A DNA stretch of 64,000 nt from Burkholderiales bacterium (lineage in GTDB: Bacteria > Pseudomonadota > Gammaproteobacteria > Burkholderiales > Burkholderiaceae_C): NCBI GenBank assembly GCA_025358485.1, contig JANYJJ010000140.1:1-64000 (forward strand), in the 5' to 3' direction. This document shows positions 32,010-41,177 of this stretch, piece after piece. The notes beneath the pieces were generated by a model. That model was not told where the DNA came from and did no database searches. It saw only the letters and a list, made by a program, of their open reading frames with translations. Position 1 is the stretch's first letter. Every line of letters begins with the position of its first letter. Both the position numbers and the translations under genes were made by a program.

Positions 32010-35000
32010 TCAAAGCGCTTCGGCGTTCTTGTCGTTCGTCAGCCGCTCGGCGGCTTTGCGGCCGAACAGCCAGAACATCGCGGGCGTCAGAAAGGTGTCG
32101 AGCAGGGTTGAGCTGATGAGGCCTGAGAAGATCACCACCGCCACGGGGTGCAGCACTTCGGTGCCAGGGCGCTCGGCCTCGAACAACAGCGGTGCCAGCG
32201 CGAACGCGGTCACCAGCGCAGTCATCAGCACCGGACTCAGCCGTTCAAGCGACCCGCGCACGATCATCTGTGCGTCGAAACGCTCACCCTCGAAGCGCAT
32301 CAGGTTGATGTAGTGGCTGACTTTCAAGATGCCGTTGCGCACTGAAATGCCAGCCAGCGTGATGAAGCCGACCAGCGCGGCCACCGACAAAGGCTGGCCC
32401 GACAGCCATAGCCCGAGCACCGCACCGACCAGGGCCAGCGGGATGTTCACCATGATCACCGCCGACAGCGTCGCCGATTTGTAGCGGCTGTACAGCACCA
32501 CAAACATCAGCGTCAGCGACACGATGGACAGCAGGCCAACCAAACGAGAGGCCTCTTCTTGCGCCTGGAACTGCCCGCCCAAGGTGATGAAGCTGCCCTC
32601 GGGCAGTTTGGTGTCGGCCACCACCTTGCGGATGTCGGCCACGATCTCCGACAGCGCGCGCCCCGATGCATTGGCCGACAACACAATGCGGCGCTTGCCG
32701 TCGTCACGGCTGATCTGGTTGGGGCCGTCGCCGTCCTCGATGCTTGCCAGCTTAGCCAACGGGACTCGGCCGGTGGGCGTTTCGATCAGGATCTGGCTCA
32801 GGCCTTCAATCGAGCGGGCCGACTCGGGCAGCTTGACCACCAGCGCAAAGCGCCGGCCGCCCTCAACGATCTGCGCGATCTTCTCGCCTTCGACCAGGCT
32901 TTGCAGCGTCGCAAGCACCTGCGGCACCGGCATGCCGTATTGCGCCGCCGCTGCGTAGTCCACCCTCACCTTGATCTGCGGTGCCAGCACCTGCTTTTCG
33001 ATCTGCAGATCGGCGATGCCCGGGATTTTGGCCAGCCGCTGGCGCAGCGCATCGGCCTGGCCGCGCAGCGCATCCAGGTCTTCCCCGTAAATTTTCACAG
33101 CGATTTGCGAGCGCACACCCGACAACATGTGATCGATGCGGTGCGAGATGGGCTGGCCAATCTCGATGGCGGCTGGCACGTTGGCCAGCTTGGCGCGAAT
33201 GTCGGCTTTGACTTCCTCCATGCTGCGCTTGAGTTGGGCCGTCGGGACGATGCCGACATCGAGCTCACTGACGTGCACGCCCTCGGCGTGTTCGTCCAAT
33301 TCGGCCCTACCGCTGCGTCGCCCAACGTGCGTCACTTCGGGCACTTGGCGCACCAGCGTCTCGGCTTGGCGTGCAACCGCCGAGCTCTCGGTCAGCGTGA
33401 CGCCGGGGTTCAGCCGCAGGCCGATCAGCAGCGTGCCTTCATTGAAGGGCGGCAAGAAGGTCTTCGGGAAAAAAGGCACGCTGGCGGCTGCGACAGCCAC
33501 AGCGAAGGCGGCTGCGACGATGGCTGCTTTGGGTCGATTCATCACGGCCTGCAGCGCGCCTCGATAACGCGTCTTCAGCCAAGCCAGCAGCTTGGTGTCG
33601 CCGTGGTCGAGATTTTTCATGCGTGGCAGCATGTACAAGCTGAGCACGGGCGTGACCGTCACCGACACCACCAGCGAGACCAGCGTCGAAACGATGAAGG
33701 CGATGCCCAGTGGCACAAAGAGCTTGCCCTCCAGCCCTGGCAGCGCGAACAACGGCATGAAGACCAAGACGATGATCACCGTTGCGTAGAGGATGGCTGA
33801 GCGGACTTCCATCGTGGCTTGGGTCACGATGTCAAGTGGGTTCAGCCGCAAATCGGCGGGCTTAGAGCGCTCGTCTTTCAGGCGTCGCAGCACGTTTTCG
33901 ACGCCCACCACCGCATCGTCAACCAGTCCGCCGATGGCGATTGCCAGGCCGCCCAGCGTCATCGTGTTGATCGACATTCCGAAGTGGCGGAACACCAGCG
34001 CCGTGACGAAGATTGAGACGGGAATGGCCGTCAGCGCGATGACAGTGGGCCGCAGCGTGCCGAGGAAGAAAAACAAAATCACTGCGACGAATATTGAAGC
34101 TCCGATCAGTTTTCCTTGCAGCGTGGTGATAGACGCTTCGATGAAGCTGGCCTGGCGGAACGTGACCCGCGGCGCTTGCATGTCGGCCGGCATCGAAGCT
34201 TTCAAGCCCACCAGCGCATCTTCAATCGACTTCGTGAGTGCAATCGTGTCCGCCGTCGGTTGCTTTTGAATGCCCAGGATGACGGCGGGCCGGCCCTCAT
34301 AGCCCGCATCGCCGCGCTTGATGGCTGCGGCGAATGTGACCTCAGCAATTTGGCGCAGCAAGATGGGCTGGGTTTTGTTCGCGGTGATCGCAAGGTTCTT
34401 CAGGTCCTCCAGGCGCGATGTGCGGCCCAGGTTGCGGATCAAATACTCGCGGCCGTTCAGTTCCAAGAAGCCGCCCGACGTGTTGGCCGAAAAACCTTTC
34501 AGCGCGGCCGCAAGCTGGTCGTGTGTGATGCCCAATTCAGCCATGCGTGCCGTGTTTGGCTGCACCTGAAACTGTCGAACCTCGCCGCCTATCGGGATGA
34601 CCTGCGCAACGCCGGGCACCGAGAGCAGCCGTGGACGCAGCACCCAGTCGGCGTACTCACGCACCGCCATCAGGCTGGTTTTCTGCGGATCGACGGGTAT
34701 GGCGATCTGCATGATTTCACCCATGATCGAACTGATCGGGCCCATGCGCGGCACAACGCCTTCGGCCAAGCCTTGTTCCATGGCCGCGAGGCGCTCAGCC
34801 ACAAGCTGACGGGCGCGGAAGATCTCGGTGCTCCAGTCGAAGGTGATGTAGATGAAGGACAAACCGGCCGACGAGCTGGAGCGCACGCTTTGCACACCAG
34901 GCAGACCGTTCATCGTTGTTTCGAGCGGGATCGTGATGAGCTGTTCGACCTCCTCAGCGGCCATGCCACCGGCCTCCGTCATGATGGTGACTGTGGGCTG

Positions 35001-35129
35001 GTTGAGATCGGGAAACACATCCACCGGTGTTCGTGACAAGGTGAACGCGCCGTAGGCCATTAAAACGACGCTGGCGATCAACACAAGCAGCCGGTTGGCC
35101 AAACTGCTGTCGAGAAGTAACTTGAACAT
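32010..35129 (-). CDS. czcA: heavy-metal efflux RND pump, inner-membrane subunit (CzcA/CusA type)
   Basis: A 1039-residue RND transporter of the heavy-metal efflux class, driven by the proton gradient. It begins with TM1 and TLSRTPVDVFPDLNQPTVTI. It has 12 membrane segments in two halves and the TM4 motif GGLVDDAVVGVENVLRRL with the paired Asp residues for proton relay. The second half has VALVGFITLAGISVRNGILK and ends in the final helix set. Start ATG overlaps the czcB stop (TGATG). The exact metal (Co/Zn/Cd, Ni or Cu/Ag) cannot be fixed from motifs alone. Confidence 0.95.
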   Translation of the reverse strand: MFKLLLDSSLANRLLVLIASVVLMAYGAFTLSRTPVDVFPDLNQPTVTIMTEAGGMAAEEVEQLITIPLETTMNGLPGVQSVRSSSSAGLSFIYITFDWSTEIFRARQLVAERLAAMEQGLAEGVVPRMGPISSIMGEIMQIAIPVDPQKTSLMAVREYADWVLRPRLLSVPGVAQVIPIGGEVRQFQVQPNTARMAELGITHDQLAAALKGFSANTSGGFLELNGREYLIRNLGRTSRLEDLKNLAITANKTQPILLRQIAEVTFAAAIKRGDAGYEGRPAVILGIQKQPTADTIALTKSIEDALVGLKASMPADMQAPRVTFRQASFIEASITTLQGKLIGASIFVAVILFFFLGTLRPTVIALTAIPVSIFVTALVFRHFGMSINTMTLGGLAIAIGGLVDDAVVGVENVLRRLKDERSKPADLRLNPLDIVTQATMEVRSAILYATVIIVLVFMPLFALPGLEGKLFVPLGIAFIVSTLVSLVVSVTVTPVLSLYMLPRMKNLDHGDTKLLAWLKTRYRGALQAVMNRPKAAIVAAAFAVAVAAASVPFFPKTFLPPFNEGTLLIGLRLNPGVTLTESSAVARQAETLVRQVPEVTHVGRRSGRAELDEHAEGVHVSELDVGIVPTAQLKRSMEEVKADIRAKLANVPAAIEIGQPISHRIDHMLSGVRSQIAVKIYGEDLDALRGQADALRQRLAKIPGIADLQIEKQVLAPQIKVRVDYAAAAQYGMPVPQVLATLQSLVEGEKIAQIVEGGRRFALVVKLPESARSIEGLSQILIETPTGRVPLAKLASIEDGDGPNQISRDDGKRRIVLSANASGRALSEIVADIRKVVADTKLPEGSFITLGGQFQAQEEASRLVGLLSIVSLTLMFVVLYSRYKSATLSAVIMVNIPLALVGAVLGLWLSGQPLSVAALVGFITLAGISVRNGILKVSHYINLMRFEGERFDAQMIVRGSLERLSPVLMTALVTAFALAPLLFEAERPGTEVLHPVAVVIFSGLISSTLLDTFLTPAMFWLFGRKAAERLTNDKNAEAL

Positions 35130-36301
35130 CAGCGCACCTGATTGATGAGGGTGGCGCCTTGCGTGGCGACGCGGTCACCAGCCTTCAGGCCGGAAGTGAC
35201 CGCCACATTGATACCGTCGAGCGCATCCGCCGTCACGTTGCGCGGCTCGAAGCGCTCGTGGGCAGTCTTGACCCAAACGATGGTCTGGTTCGCAGCGTTT
35301 TTCATCAGCGACGCAACAGGCACAGCAATGCCTTTCACCTTGTCTTGAGCCTGAACGAAAACGCGCACGGGCTGGCCCACCGCCAACGTCGTGAGTGCCT
35401 TGCCTTCGGCGCGGAACACCAACGGCAGCGCCTGTTCGCGCAAGCTGCGCACGGCGCCAACAAAAGTCAGTGGAACGCGTTCGTTGCCGACTGCCAAGCT
35501 GGCACTTCCGATGCGGGTGAACAAGGCCGTGTCGAAGGCCAGCGCTTCAATTCGCAGTCGCGTCGGATCGATGATTTCGAAAACCAATTCGCGCGCATCG
35601 ACCACCTGTCCGGCCACCGCGTTGGCGGAAGCAATCACGCCGGAGACTGGCGCGACCAGTGCCTCCCGCGACGACAACCCGTCGCCAACCGCCGCCAAGC
35701 GAGCGGCCAGGCTTTGTGCTTCGCTCTCGGCGGTTTCGATGTCTTTTCGCGGCACCGTGTCGGCCAGTTCCCTCAGCCGGGCGACACGTTTGTCGGCCAG
35801 CGCTTTGGCCGCACGCAGCTCGGCCAACTGTGCAGCTTGGTTTGAGCGTTCGATGGGCGCTGTTGACGACACCACCGTGGCCAGCACTTCGCCCTTGCGC
35901 ACAGCTTGGCCTGGGTTGGGAAGCCCGCGCGGGCCGGGCTCGATGCGCCCCGCGTTAAGCGGCTGCACCTTGCCACCGGCGTTCGGGTCCATCACCACTT
36001 TGCCGTTCAGCTCGAACGAGCGCGCCAGCTCGCTGGTCTCGGTCAGCAGCGTTCGCACGCCAAGCTGGCGTTGCGCGGCCTTGGGCAGAAAAACGCTCCC
36101 GTCGGCTTGACGTTGTGGCCCGTTGGCGCTGGACGCGGCAGGCGCGTCGCCGTGGTCGTGGCCTTCCCCTGCCCGCGCTGGCAGCATCAGGCTGATGCAC
36201 AACATCGCGGCAGCCACGCTTGCGCTGGTAGTCCATACGCTGTTAGTCCATGCGCTGCGGGTCCATGCGGTGCGGCTGATTGGTGCGTGGGTGAGTTTCA
36301 T
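35129..36301 (-). CDS. czcB: metal efflux periplasmic adaptor (CzcB type)
   Basis: A 390-residue membrane-fusion protein linking the RND pump to the outer-membrane channel. Signal peptide about residues 1-45 ends LMLPARAGEGHDHGD, giving a His-containing mature N-terminus. The HlyD core shows GRIEPGPRGLPNPGQAVRKG, a coiled-coil hairpin (AAQLAELRAAKALADKRVAR) and VAPVSGVIASANAVAGQVVD. ATG 36301 overlaps the upstream stop by 4 bp and has AAAGG nearby. The signal n-region contains a 15-bp repeat (W-T-x-S-A units), an unusually long positively charged leader. Confidence 0.92.
   Translation of the reverse strand: MKLTHAPISRTAWTRSAWTNSVWTTSASVAAAMLCISLMLPARAGEGHDHGDAPAASSANGPQRQADGSVFLPKAAQRQLGVRTLLTETSELARSFELNGKVVMDPNAGGKVQPLNAGRIEPGPRGLPNPGQAVRKGEVLATVVSSTAPIERSNQAAQLAELRAAKALADKRVARLRELADTVPRKDIETAESEAQSLAARLAAVGDGLSSREALVAPVSGVIASANAVAGQVVDARELVFEIIDPTRLRIEALAFDTALFTRIGSASLAVGNERVPLTFVGAVRSLREQALPLVFRAEGKALTTLAVGQPVRVFVQAQDKVKGIAVPVASLMKNAANQTIVWVKTAHERFEPRNVTADALDGINVAVTSGLKAGDRVATQGATLINQVR
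36225..36269 (-). repeat. 15-bp tandem repeat in the CzcB signal peptide n-region
   Basis: Three 15-bp units with the plus-strand core TAGTCCATACG / TAGTCCATGCG / GGGTCCATGCG. On the minus strand they encode repeats like TAWTRSAWTNSVWTTSA. A fourth unit (36270 onward) is strongly degenerate. Confidence 0.7.
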
Positions 36302-36921
36302 ACGCTGCCTTTGGAAGTGTGTTGACGACCAGCCGACCCACGCCGACCGATAAGGATCAAGGCGACCAGCGCAAGCATCGCGGCGGCGGCCCAGCCGACG
36401 AGGTCTTTCCATGAACGGACACCCACCGTCTGCGCGGCGAGCTTTTCGGTGTGTGCTTCTTCATGCAGATCCAGCTCACCGACGAGCAGGTCGGCTTCTT
36501 TGCCCGCCGTGACAGTCACGGTGATGGGCAGCACACCAGGCTGCGGTCTTGCCGCAAGCGTGACTTCGAAGGTGTCGTCGTGCTTGACGGCCTTCAGCTT
36601 GTTGCCGCCAATTTCCAGTTCGATCTGGGCGTCGGTCACGGGCGCGTTGTCTGCGGCCCGGTCCAGGTACAGCGTGATCTGCTTGCCTTGCAGCACGCCG
36701 ACCAGCTCGAAGGCTTCGGACAAGGCAGTGAAGCGAGGCGTCGGCTGGCCGTTGGCGGCAGTGCCGACGTTGCTGTTGCTGTTGCCGTGATCGTGGCCGT
36801 CGCCAGCCTGCGCAAACGAAGGCATTGAAAGCGCCGCGACGATGCTCATTGCGGTCATCAAGGTGGTGAATGTCATGGTGGTGGTGCGATAGGTGAATGA
36901 GGGGGTCGGTGTTTGATTCAT
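36298..36921 (-). CDS. exported, C-terminally anchored His-containing protein of the metal-efflux operon
   Basis: A 207-residue protein between czcC and czcB. A signal sequence (LMTAMSIVAALSMPSFAQA) is followed by GDGHDHGNSNSN, a beta-rich domain (ITLYLDRAADNAPVTDAQIE, GVLPITVTVTAGKEADLLVG) and a C-terminal membrane helix (LVGWAAAAMLALVALILIG) with a positive tail. This suggests a periplasmic domain tethered to the inner membrane. ATG 36921 overlaps the czcC stop (ATGA); a start at 36876 is the alternative. Genes like this are found in other czc-type operons, but I do not know a demonstrated role. Metal binding is inferred. Confidence 0.75.
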   Translation of the reverse strand: MNQTPTPSFTYRTTTMTFTTLMTAMSIVAALSMPSFAQAGDGHDHGNSNSNVGTAANGQPTPRFTALSEAFELVGVLQGKQITLYLDRAADNAPVTDAQIELEIGGNKLKAVKHDDTFEVTLAARPQPGVLPITVTVTAGKEADLLVGELDLHEEAHTEKLAAQTVGVRSWKDLVGWAAAAMLALVALILIGRRGSAGRQHTSKGSV

Positions 36922-38192
36922 TGAGGCAACAGGCCGAGCGCTTGACGCCACGCCGAGATCGCGGCGGCCACGTCGATGCGGCTGCGCGCGGCTTGACGAT
37001 CGGCCTCGGTCGCCTCGTTCTCAATGCGCAGACGTGACGGCAAATCGCTCTCGCCCAGGCGGAAGGACTTTTCAAAAAACCCCCGCGTCTCGCGCGCCAG
37101 CGTCGCGCGGCGCTCGGCAAAGGCCGTCTGCATGCGCGCAGCTTCCAGGCGTGCTTGCGCGGCCTCGCGCTCCGACAGCAGGCGCACACGTTCGAGGGCA
37201 ACGCTGGCCTGTGCCTCGACTGCCTCGGCCCGTGCAGTTGCCACTCGCCCGTCGTGGCGCGGCCCGCCGCCAAACGGCAGGCGCAGCGCCAGCGTCACGG
37301 TTTGTCCGTATTTTTCACTGGCAATGCTGCGGTCGCGCGTGGTCGTCAGGGTCAGCTCGGGGTTGCTGCGCGCCTGCGTGACGGCCAGCGTTGCAGCGCG
37401 ATCAGCAAGCGCGGATCGGTCTTGCAACTCTGCCAAGGCCGGATGCAAGCCGCCATCGTTCGCCGAACTTGCAGCAGGTTCAGGTTCAGGCTCAGGCAGA
37501 ACCGATGCTGCTAAAGCCACCTCTGCAACGCTGCCCGCCTGTGCCTGGATCAGCAGGCGCGCTGCGGCGGCGGTGGCCTTGGCATGCGCCACGACCGCTT
37601 CGGCGGCCGCGACTGCGCCGTCGGCCTGATGCTGGTCTGCACGTGCAAGTTCACCGGCCTTGGCACGCCGTGCCACGTCGCTGGCAACTCGGCGCGCACT
37701 TTCGAGCTGCCCAAGCGCGATCTCGGCCTCGGCGGCAGTGCGTTGCCAAGCCCACCAAGCTTCGCGCACGGTGGCGGCCAAGCGCAAGCGCGCAGCCGCC
37801 GTGCGACTCTCCACCACCACCGCCTGCGCATCGGCCAAAGCGGCGGTGCCTGCGCGCTCGCCGGGCAGCCACAAAGGCACGGCGATGCCGACCTCGAGTT
37901 CGCGCAACCCGTCGTTGCGGGTGAGTCGGTCGGTCTTGTGGCTCACCTCGAAAGCCGGTGGCTCTGGTGTCCAGGCCTGCGCCCCTTGGCGCTGCGCTTG
38001 GGCGGCGTCGCGGCGAGCCAGCAGCGCCTGTGCTTCTGGCTGGCGGGCCCAGGCGACTTCGAAAAGCTCTTTCAGACCTTGCGCGCTCGCAGCGGTTGGT
38101 ACTTGAGCCCACACGCCTACAGAGGCCGTGATTAGAGATGCGGCAGACAAGAGCTGCCACGCGCGGGTTGTGATTTGTGTTCTCGGATCCAT
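36918..38192 (-). CDS. czcC: TolC-family outer-membrane channel (CzcC type)
   Basis: A 424-residue outer-membrane efflux protein. Signal peptide ends SVGVWAQ (about residue 29). Two repeats of long coiled-coil helices follow, rich in Ala/Arg/Glu (ATVREAWWAWQRTAAEAEIA; ARLEAARMQTAFAERRATLA), plus beta segments NPELTLTTTRDRS and LALRLPFGGGPRHDGRV. ATG 38192 is chosen because GGAG is 7 bp upstream; a nearby ATG at 38204 lacks one. It completes the tripartite pump with CzcB and CzcA. Confidence 0.9.
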   Translation of the reverse strand: MDPRTQITTRAWQLLSAASLITASVGVWAQVPTAASAQGLKELFEVAWARQPEAQALLARRDAAQAQRQGAQAWTPEPPAFEVSHKTDRLTRNDGLRELEVGIAVPLWLPGERAGTAALADAQAVVVESRTAAARLRLAATVREAWWAWQRTAAEAEIALGQLESARRVASDVARRAKAGELARADQHQADGAVAAAEAVVAHAKATAAAARLLIQAQAGSVAEVALAASVLPEPEPEPAASSANDGGLHPALAELQDRSALADRAATLAVTQARSNPELTLTTTRDRSIASEKYGQTVTLALRLPFGGGPRHDGRVATARAEAVEAQASVALERVRLLSEREAAQARLEAARMQTAFAERRATLARETRGFFEKSFRLGESDLPSRLRIENEATEADRQAARSRIDVAAAISAWRQALGLLPQ

Positions 38193-38339
38193 CCGATGCT
38201 CCATGTTGTGGGGGACACAGGAGACCGGCAAGTTGCGACCATGTGGCCGCACAGTCCTGGGCGGGCCGTCGCAGACGAACTGCAACGGCGCGCTCAGGCG
38301 CAAACGGGATTCAGGAAAAAACTGAAGCCGCCTCGCCGA

Positions 38340-38723
38340 TCAGGCAAGGCGTGCCCACCGGGGGCGTTCAGGCTGCGCTGGCGCACGCTCGGCCAGCGCC
38401 GGATCGCTGAAGGTCGGCGGTGCGCTCGCCATGGCTGGAGACAGCTGGCTCGAACCCAAGTCGACCACCACAGCGCTGTGGCAATGACAGTGGCAATTTC
38501 CGCAGTCGGGCTCTGTCGCCGTCGAACCGGTTGCGTCGCTGACTGCGTCGGTCTTTGCCGAAGCGTCTGCGTCTGCCTGCACAGCACTGTGCTGGTGTGA
38601 CGCGTGGTCACTTTCGCGGTCGGGCGTGCTGCTCGACGTGTTCGCGCAATAACCGCCTACCGCGGCCCAGGAGAGCTGAAGAGGCAAGATTGCGAGCACA
38701 AGGATGAGTAACCAGCGGCGCAT
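38340..38723 (-). CDS. czcI: CzcI-like periplasmic metal-binding protein
   Basis: A 127-residue exported protein that opens the operon. The signal sequence MRRWLLILVLAILPLQLSWA leads to GGYCANTSSS, closely resembling CzcI proteins that precede czcCBA in Cupriavidus-type operons. The mature part has His clusters (DHASHQHS) and a striking CGNCHCHCHS motif. CzcI is thought to take part in sensing or regulating the efflux system. It lies 147 bp upstream of czcC. Confidence 0.8.
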   Translation of the reverse strand: MRRWLLILVLAILPLQLSWAAVGGYCANTSSSTPDRESDHASHQHSAVQADADASAKTDAVSDATGSTATEPDCGNCHCHCHSAVVVDLGSSQLSPAMASAPPTFSDPALAERAPAQPERPRWARLA

Positions 38724-38837
38724 TCGTCAAGTGTATTACTCAGACACGCTTGAGGGTTTTGGGTTTGCCGTCAGCAAGTCAATGACTGTCTGGTCTCAGC
38801 TCGTGCGTGTGAGCGGTGCAACAGCGACTTCCGATCC

Positions 38838-39371
38838 TCAAGCGAAGAAGCTTGAGAAGCCACCCACCAGCGCGCCACCCGCCACCAACCACATGGGGCT
38901 GATCTTGGTTCGCAAGGTCAACACGACCGTTGCGGCCACCAAGGCCATACTGACTGCATGGCCGTGTGTGGGCGCAGTCAACAACCAACCGGTGGCCACG
39001 ATCAAGCCCAAGGTGATGGGGGCCATGCCGCTGGTGAAGGCGCGCACGCCGCGTGATTCGCGGTGTTTCGCGGCCCAGCGCGTGGCCCACAGCGACACGA
39101 CGGTGGAGGGCAACAAAATGCCCGCCATCGTGGCGAAGGCACCCCACGCGCCAGCGGTGTTCCAACCCAGCACGGCCACAAACAACACATTCGGGCCGGG
39201 AGCGGCTTGGGCGATGGCGATGGAGGCGTTGAACTGCGCGTCGGTCAGCCAATGGTGCTCCGTCACCAAAAAGCGGTGCATGTCGGGCGCTGTGGTGATG
39301 GCACCGCCCACGGCCAACAAACTCAGCATCAGGAAGTGGTTGAACAGCCCCCACAGCTCGGCCGCGCTCAT
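38838..39371 (-). CDS. chrA: chromate transporter, half-size subunit
   Basis: A 177-residue membrane protein of the CHR family (short-chain type). Motifs AVGGAITTAPDMHRFLV, AQAAPGPNVLFVAVLGW and about six hydrophobic segments are seen. Short CHR proteins work as pairs encoded in tandem. ATG 39371 overlaps the stop of the partner gene (ATGA); the longer in-frame extension upstream would lie inside that partner and is rejected. Predicted to extrude chromate, although some CHR proteins have other anion substrates. Confidence 0.85.
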   Translation of the reverse strand: MSAAELWGLFNHFLMLSLLAVGGAITTAPDMHRFLVTEHHWLTDAQFNASIAIAQAAPGPNVLFVAVLGWNTAGAWGAFATMAGILLPSTVVSLWATRWAAKHRESRGVRAFTSGMAPITLGLIVATGWLLTAPTHGHAVSMALVAATVVLTLRTKISPMWLVAGGALVGGFSSFFA

Positions 39372-39985
39372 GGTTTGACGCCTGCGTGCCCAGCACGCCG
39401 AACTTGCCCCCAGCGCCACCACGCAGCCGCCATGGCTGCGCTGCCCAAGCCCAACAACACCCACACCAAAGGCCAGCGCATCCATGCCACCGCAGCAAAA
39501 GTAAGTGCGGCCAAAGTCAAACACATGGGCAGGCCCAGCACATTGGTTTTAAGGGTGGTCAGCAGCTTGAAGCCTGTCGACAAAATCAAGCCCGCCGCGA
39601 CCGCGCCCATGCCGCGCAGCGCGCCACTCACCACCGCGTTGTCGGCGAACTGTGTGTACAGGGCGGTCAGCATCAAGACTATCACCAAGGGCACCAACAG
39701 CATGCCGCCCAAGGCCGCCAATGCGCCGCGCCAACCGAAATAGCGGTCGCCCACCATCAACGACAAGTTCACGATGTTGGGCCCCGGCAAAATTTGGCCT
39801 ATGGACAGCATCTCCACAAACTGCGCCTTGTTCAACCAGCGCCTCTGCTCTACCAACACGCGCTGCGCCACCGGCAAGACACCGCCAAAACCTTGCAGCG
39901 CCAGCGTGTTGAAGGTGAAGAAAATGTCTTTCAGCGACCGCGGCTGGGCTTCATTTTCAGAAGCGTCAAGTTCATGCAAGATCAT
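39368..39985 (-). CDS. chrA: chromate transporter, half-size subunit (partner)
   Basis: A 205-residue CHR-family protein. The motif FNTLALQGFGGVLPVAQRVL is near the N-terminus, then LSIGQILPGPNIVNLSLMVG and several membrane helices. It is the first gene of the pair; its stop overlaps the second subunit start. The N-terminal half of the family signature (FGGVLPVAQ) and the PGPN motif are both intact. Located just downstream of an MFS gene on the same strand, near the czc operon. Confidence 0.87.
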   Translation of the reverse strand: MILHELDASENEAQPRSLKDIFFTFNTLALQGFGGVLPVAQRVLVEQRRWLNKAQFVEMLSIGQILPGPNIVNLSLMVGDRYFGWRGALAALGGMLLVPLVIVLMLTALYTQFADNAVVSGALRGMGAVAAGLILSTGFKLLTTLKTNVLGLPMCLTLAALTFAAVAWMRWPLVWVLLGLGSAAMAAAWWRWGQVRRAGHAGVKP

Positions 39986-39991
39986 GCAAGC

Positions 39992-41167
39992 TCACGCGCT
40001 GACCACCACCCGCTGACGGCTCACCCACACGCTCAGCGCCATCGCGGCCAGCACGCCCACCAGGCTGAACCAGCTCAAGGGGCCAAAGCCGCCGTGGCTC
40101 AGCAACCAACCGCCGCTGGAAGCGCCTATGGCTTGGCCCATGTACAAGGCTGACGTGTTCAATGCCATCAGGGCGGGTGCCAACGCAGGCGCAGACGTGC
40201 CCAACCTCGCTTGCTGTGCCGAGTTGCATGAGAAGCAGCCCAAGGCCCACGGAATCAAGACCAAGGCGGTAGAAATCACGCCCACCGTCAGCGGCCACAC
40301 CAACAAGCTGAAGGCCACCGCACTGAGCGTGAGCAAGACCGCGCGGTTGATGCCCAAGCGGTCGATGTACCGCGCCAGCAACAAGTTGCCCACCAAACCA
40401 AACGCGCCAAACCAAACAAACAGCAGGGTCAGTTGACCGGGCGTCACCAACAGCACTTGCTTGTAGTAAGGCGCGAAGTAAGAGAACAGCGTGAACTGCC
40501 CCGCAGCCTGCAAAGCCGTGACGGCCACCATGGCCATCAACACCGGGTGCGTGAACACGCCTTTCCAGGCGCGCAGGCTCAAGGCGGCAGGCTTCACACC
40601 ATTTGGCACGCCCCAAAAAACAAAGGCCGCCGCCGCCGTTGACACCACCGCGACACCCCCAAACGCCACGCGCCAACCGTAGGTTTCGCCCAGCCAAGCG
40701 GCCAGCGGTATGCCCGCCACCGAGGCCACTGACCAACCCAAAAACACGAAGGCAATGTTGCTGCCGCGCTGGGCAGGCGGCGACATGAAGCCGATGGCCG
40801 CAGCAGCTTGCGGTGAGAACACGGCCGCCGCCAGCACCGTCAAGGCGCGCATGGGCCACAGCGCCGCGTAGCTGGGCATCAATGCGCACAAGGCGTGGCC
40901 TGCGGCATACCAAATCAGGCTCCAGGTCAACAAGCGGCGGCGGTCAAAGCCTGACACCCAACCCGCCATCATCGGCGCGCCAAATGCCATCACCACGGCT
41001 GCGATGGCAATCAACTGCCCGGCCACAGGCAAGCTCACATTCAGTGATTTGGACAGGTCGTTCAAGGTGCCCGCCGTGGCCATCACGCCCGTGCCAATGG
41101 CGAAGTTGCCGACCAGCAGGGCCCATTTGGCCCGGGCCAAACCAGCAGGTTGAACGAATTCAGTCAA
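39992..41167 (-). CDS. major facilitator superfamily transporter
   Basis: A 391-residue MFS protein with 12 predicted transmembrane helices, of the AraJ/drug-efflux-like (DHA1) group. The N-terminal half has IGTGVMATAGTLNDLSKSLN and the loop GFDRRRLLTWSL; the second half has LGINRAVLLTLSAVAFSLLV. It lies 6 bp upstream of the chromate transporter pair on the same strand and may be cotranscribed with it. The substrate is unknown. Confidence 0.88.
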   Translation of the reverse strand: MTEFVQPAGLARAKWALLVGNFAIGTGVMATAGTLNDLSKSLNVSLPVAGQLIAIAAVVMAFGAPMMAGWVSGFDRRRLLTWSLIWYAAGHALCALMPSYAALWPMRALTVLAAAVFSPQAAAAIGFMSPPAQRGSNIAFVFLGWSVASVAGIPLAAWLGETYGWRVAFGGVAVVSTAAAAFVFWGVPNGVKPAALSLRAWKGVFTHPVLMAMVAVTALQAAGQFTLFSYFAPYYKQVLLVTPGQLTLLFVWFGAFGLVGNLLLARYIDRLGINRAVLLTLSAVAFSLLVWPLTVGVISTALVLIPWALGCFSCNSAQQARLGTSAPALAPALMALNTSALYMGQAIGASSGGWLLSHGGFGPLSWFSLVGVLAAMALSVWVSRQRVVVSA

Positions 41168-41177
41168 CGTCGCGCTT

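Noticed and set aside
32559..33800. Plus-strand frame of 413 codons inside czcA
   Set aside because: Opposite strand of a clear RND pump gene and His/Gln/Arg-rich; not a real gene.
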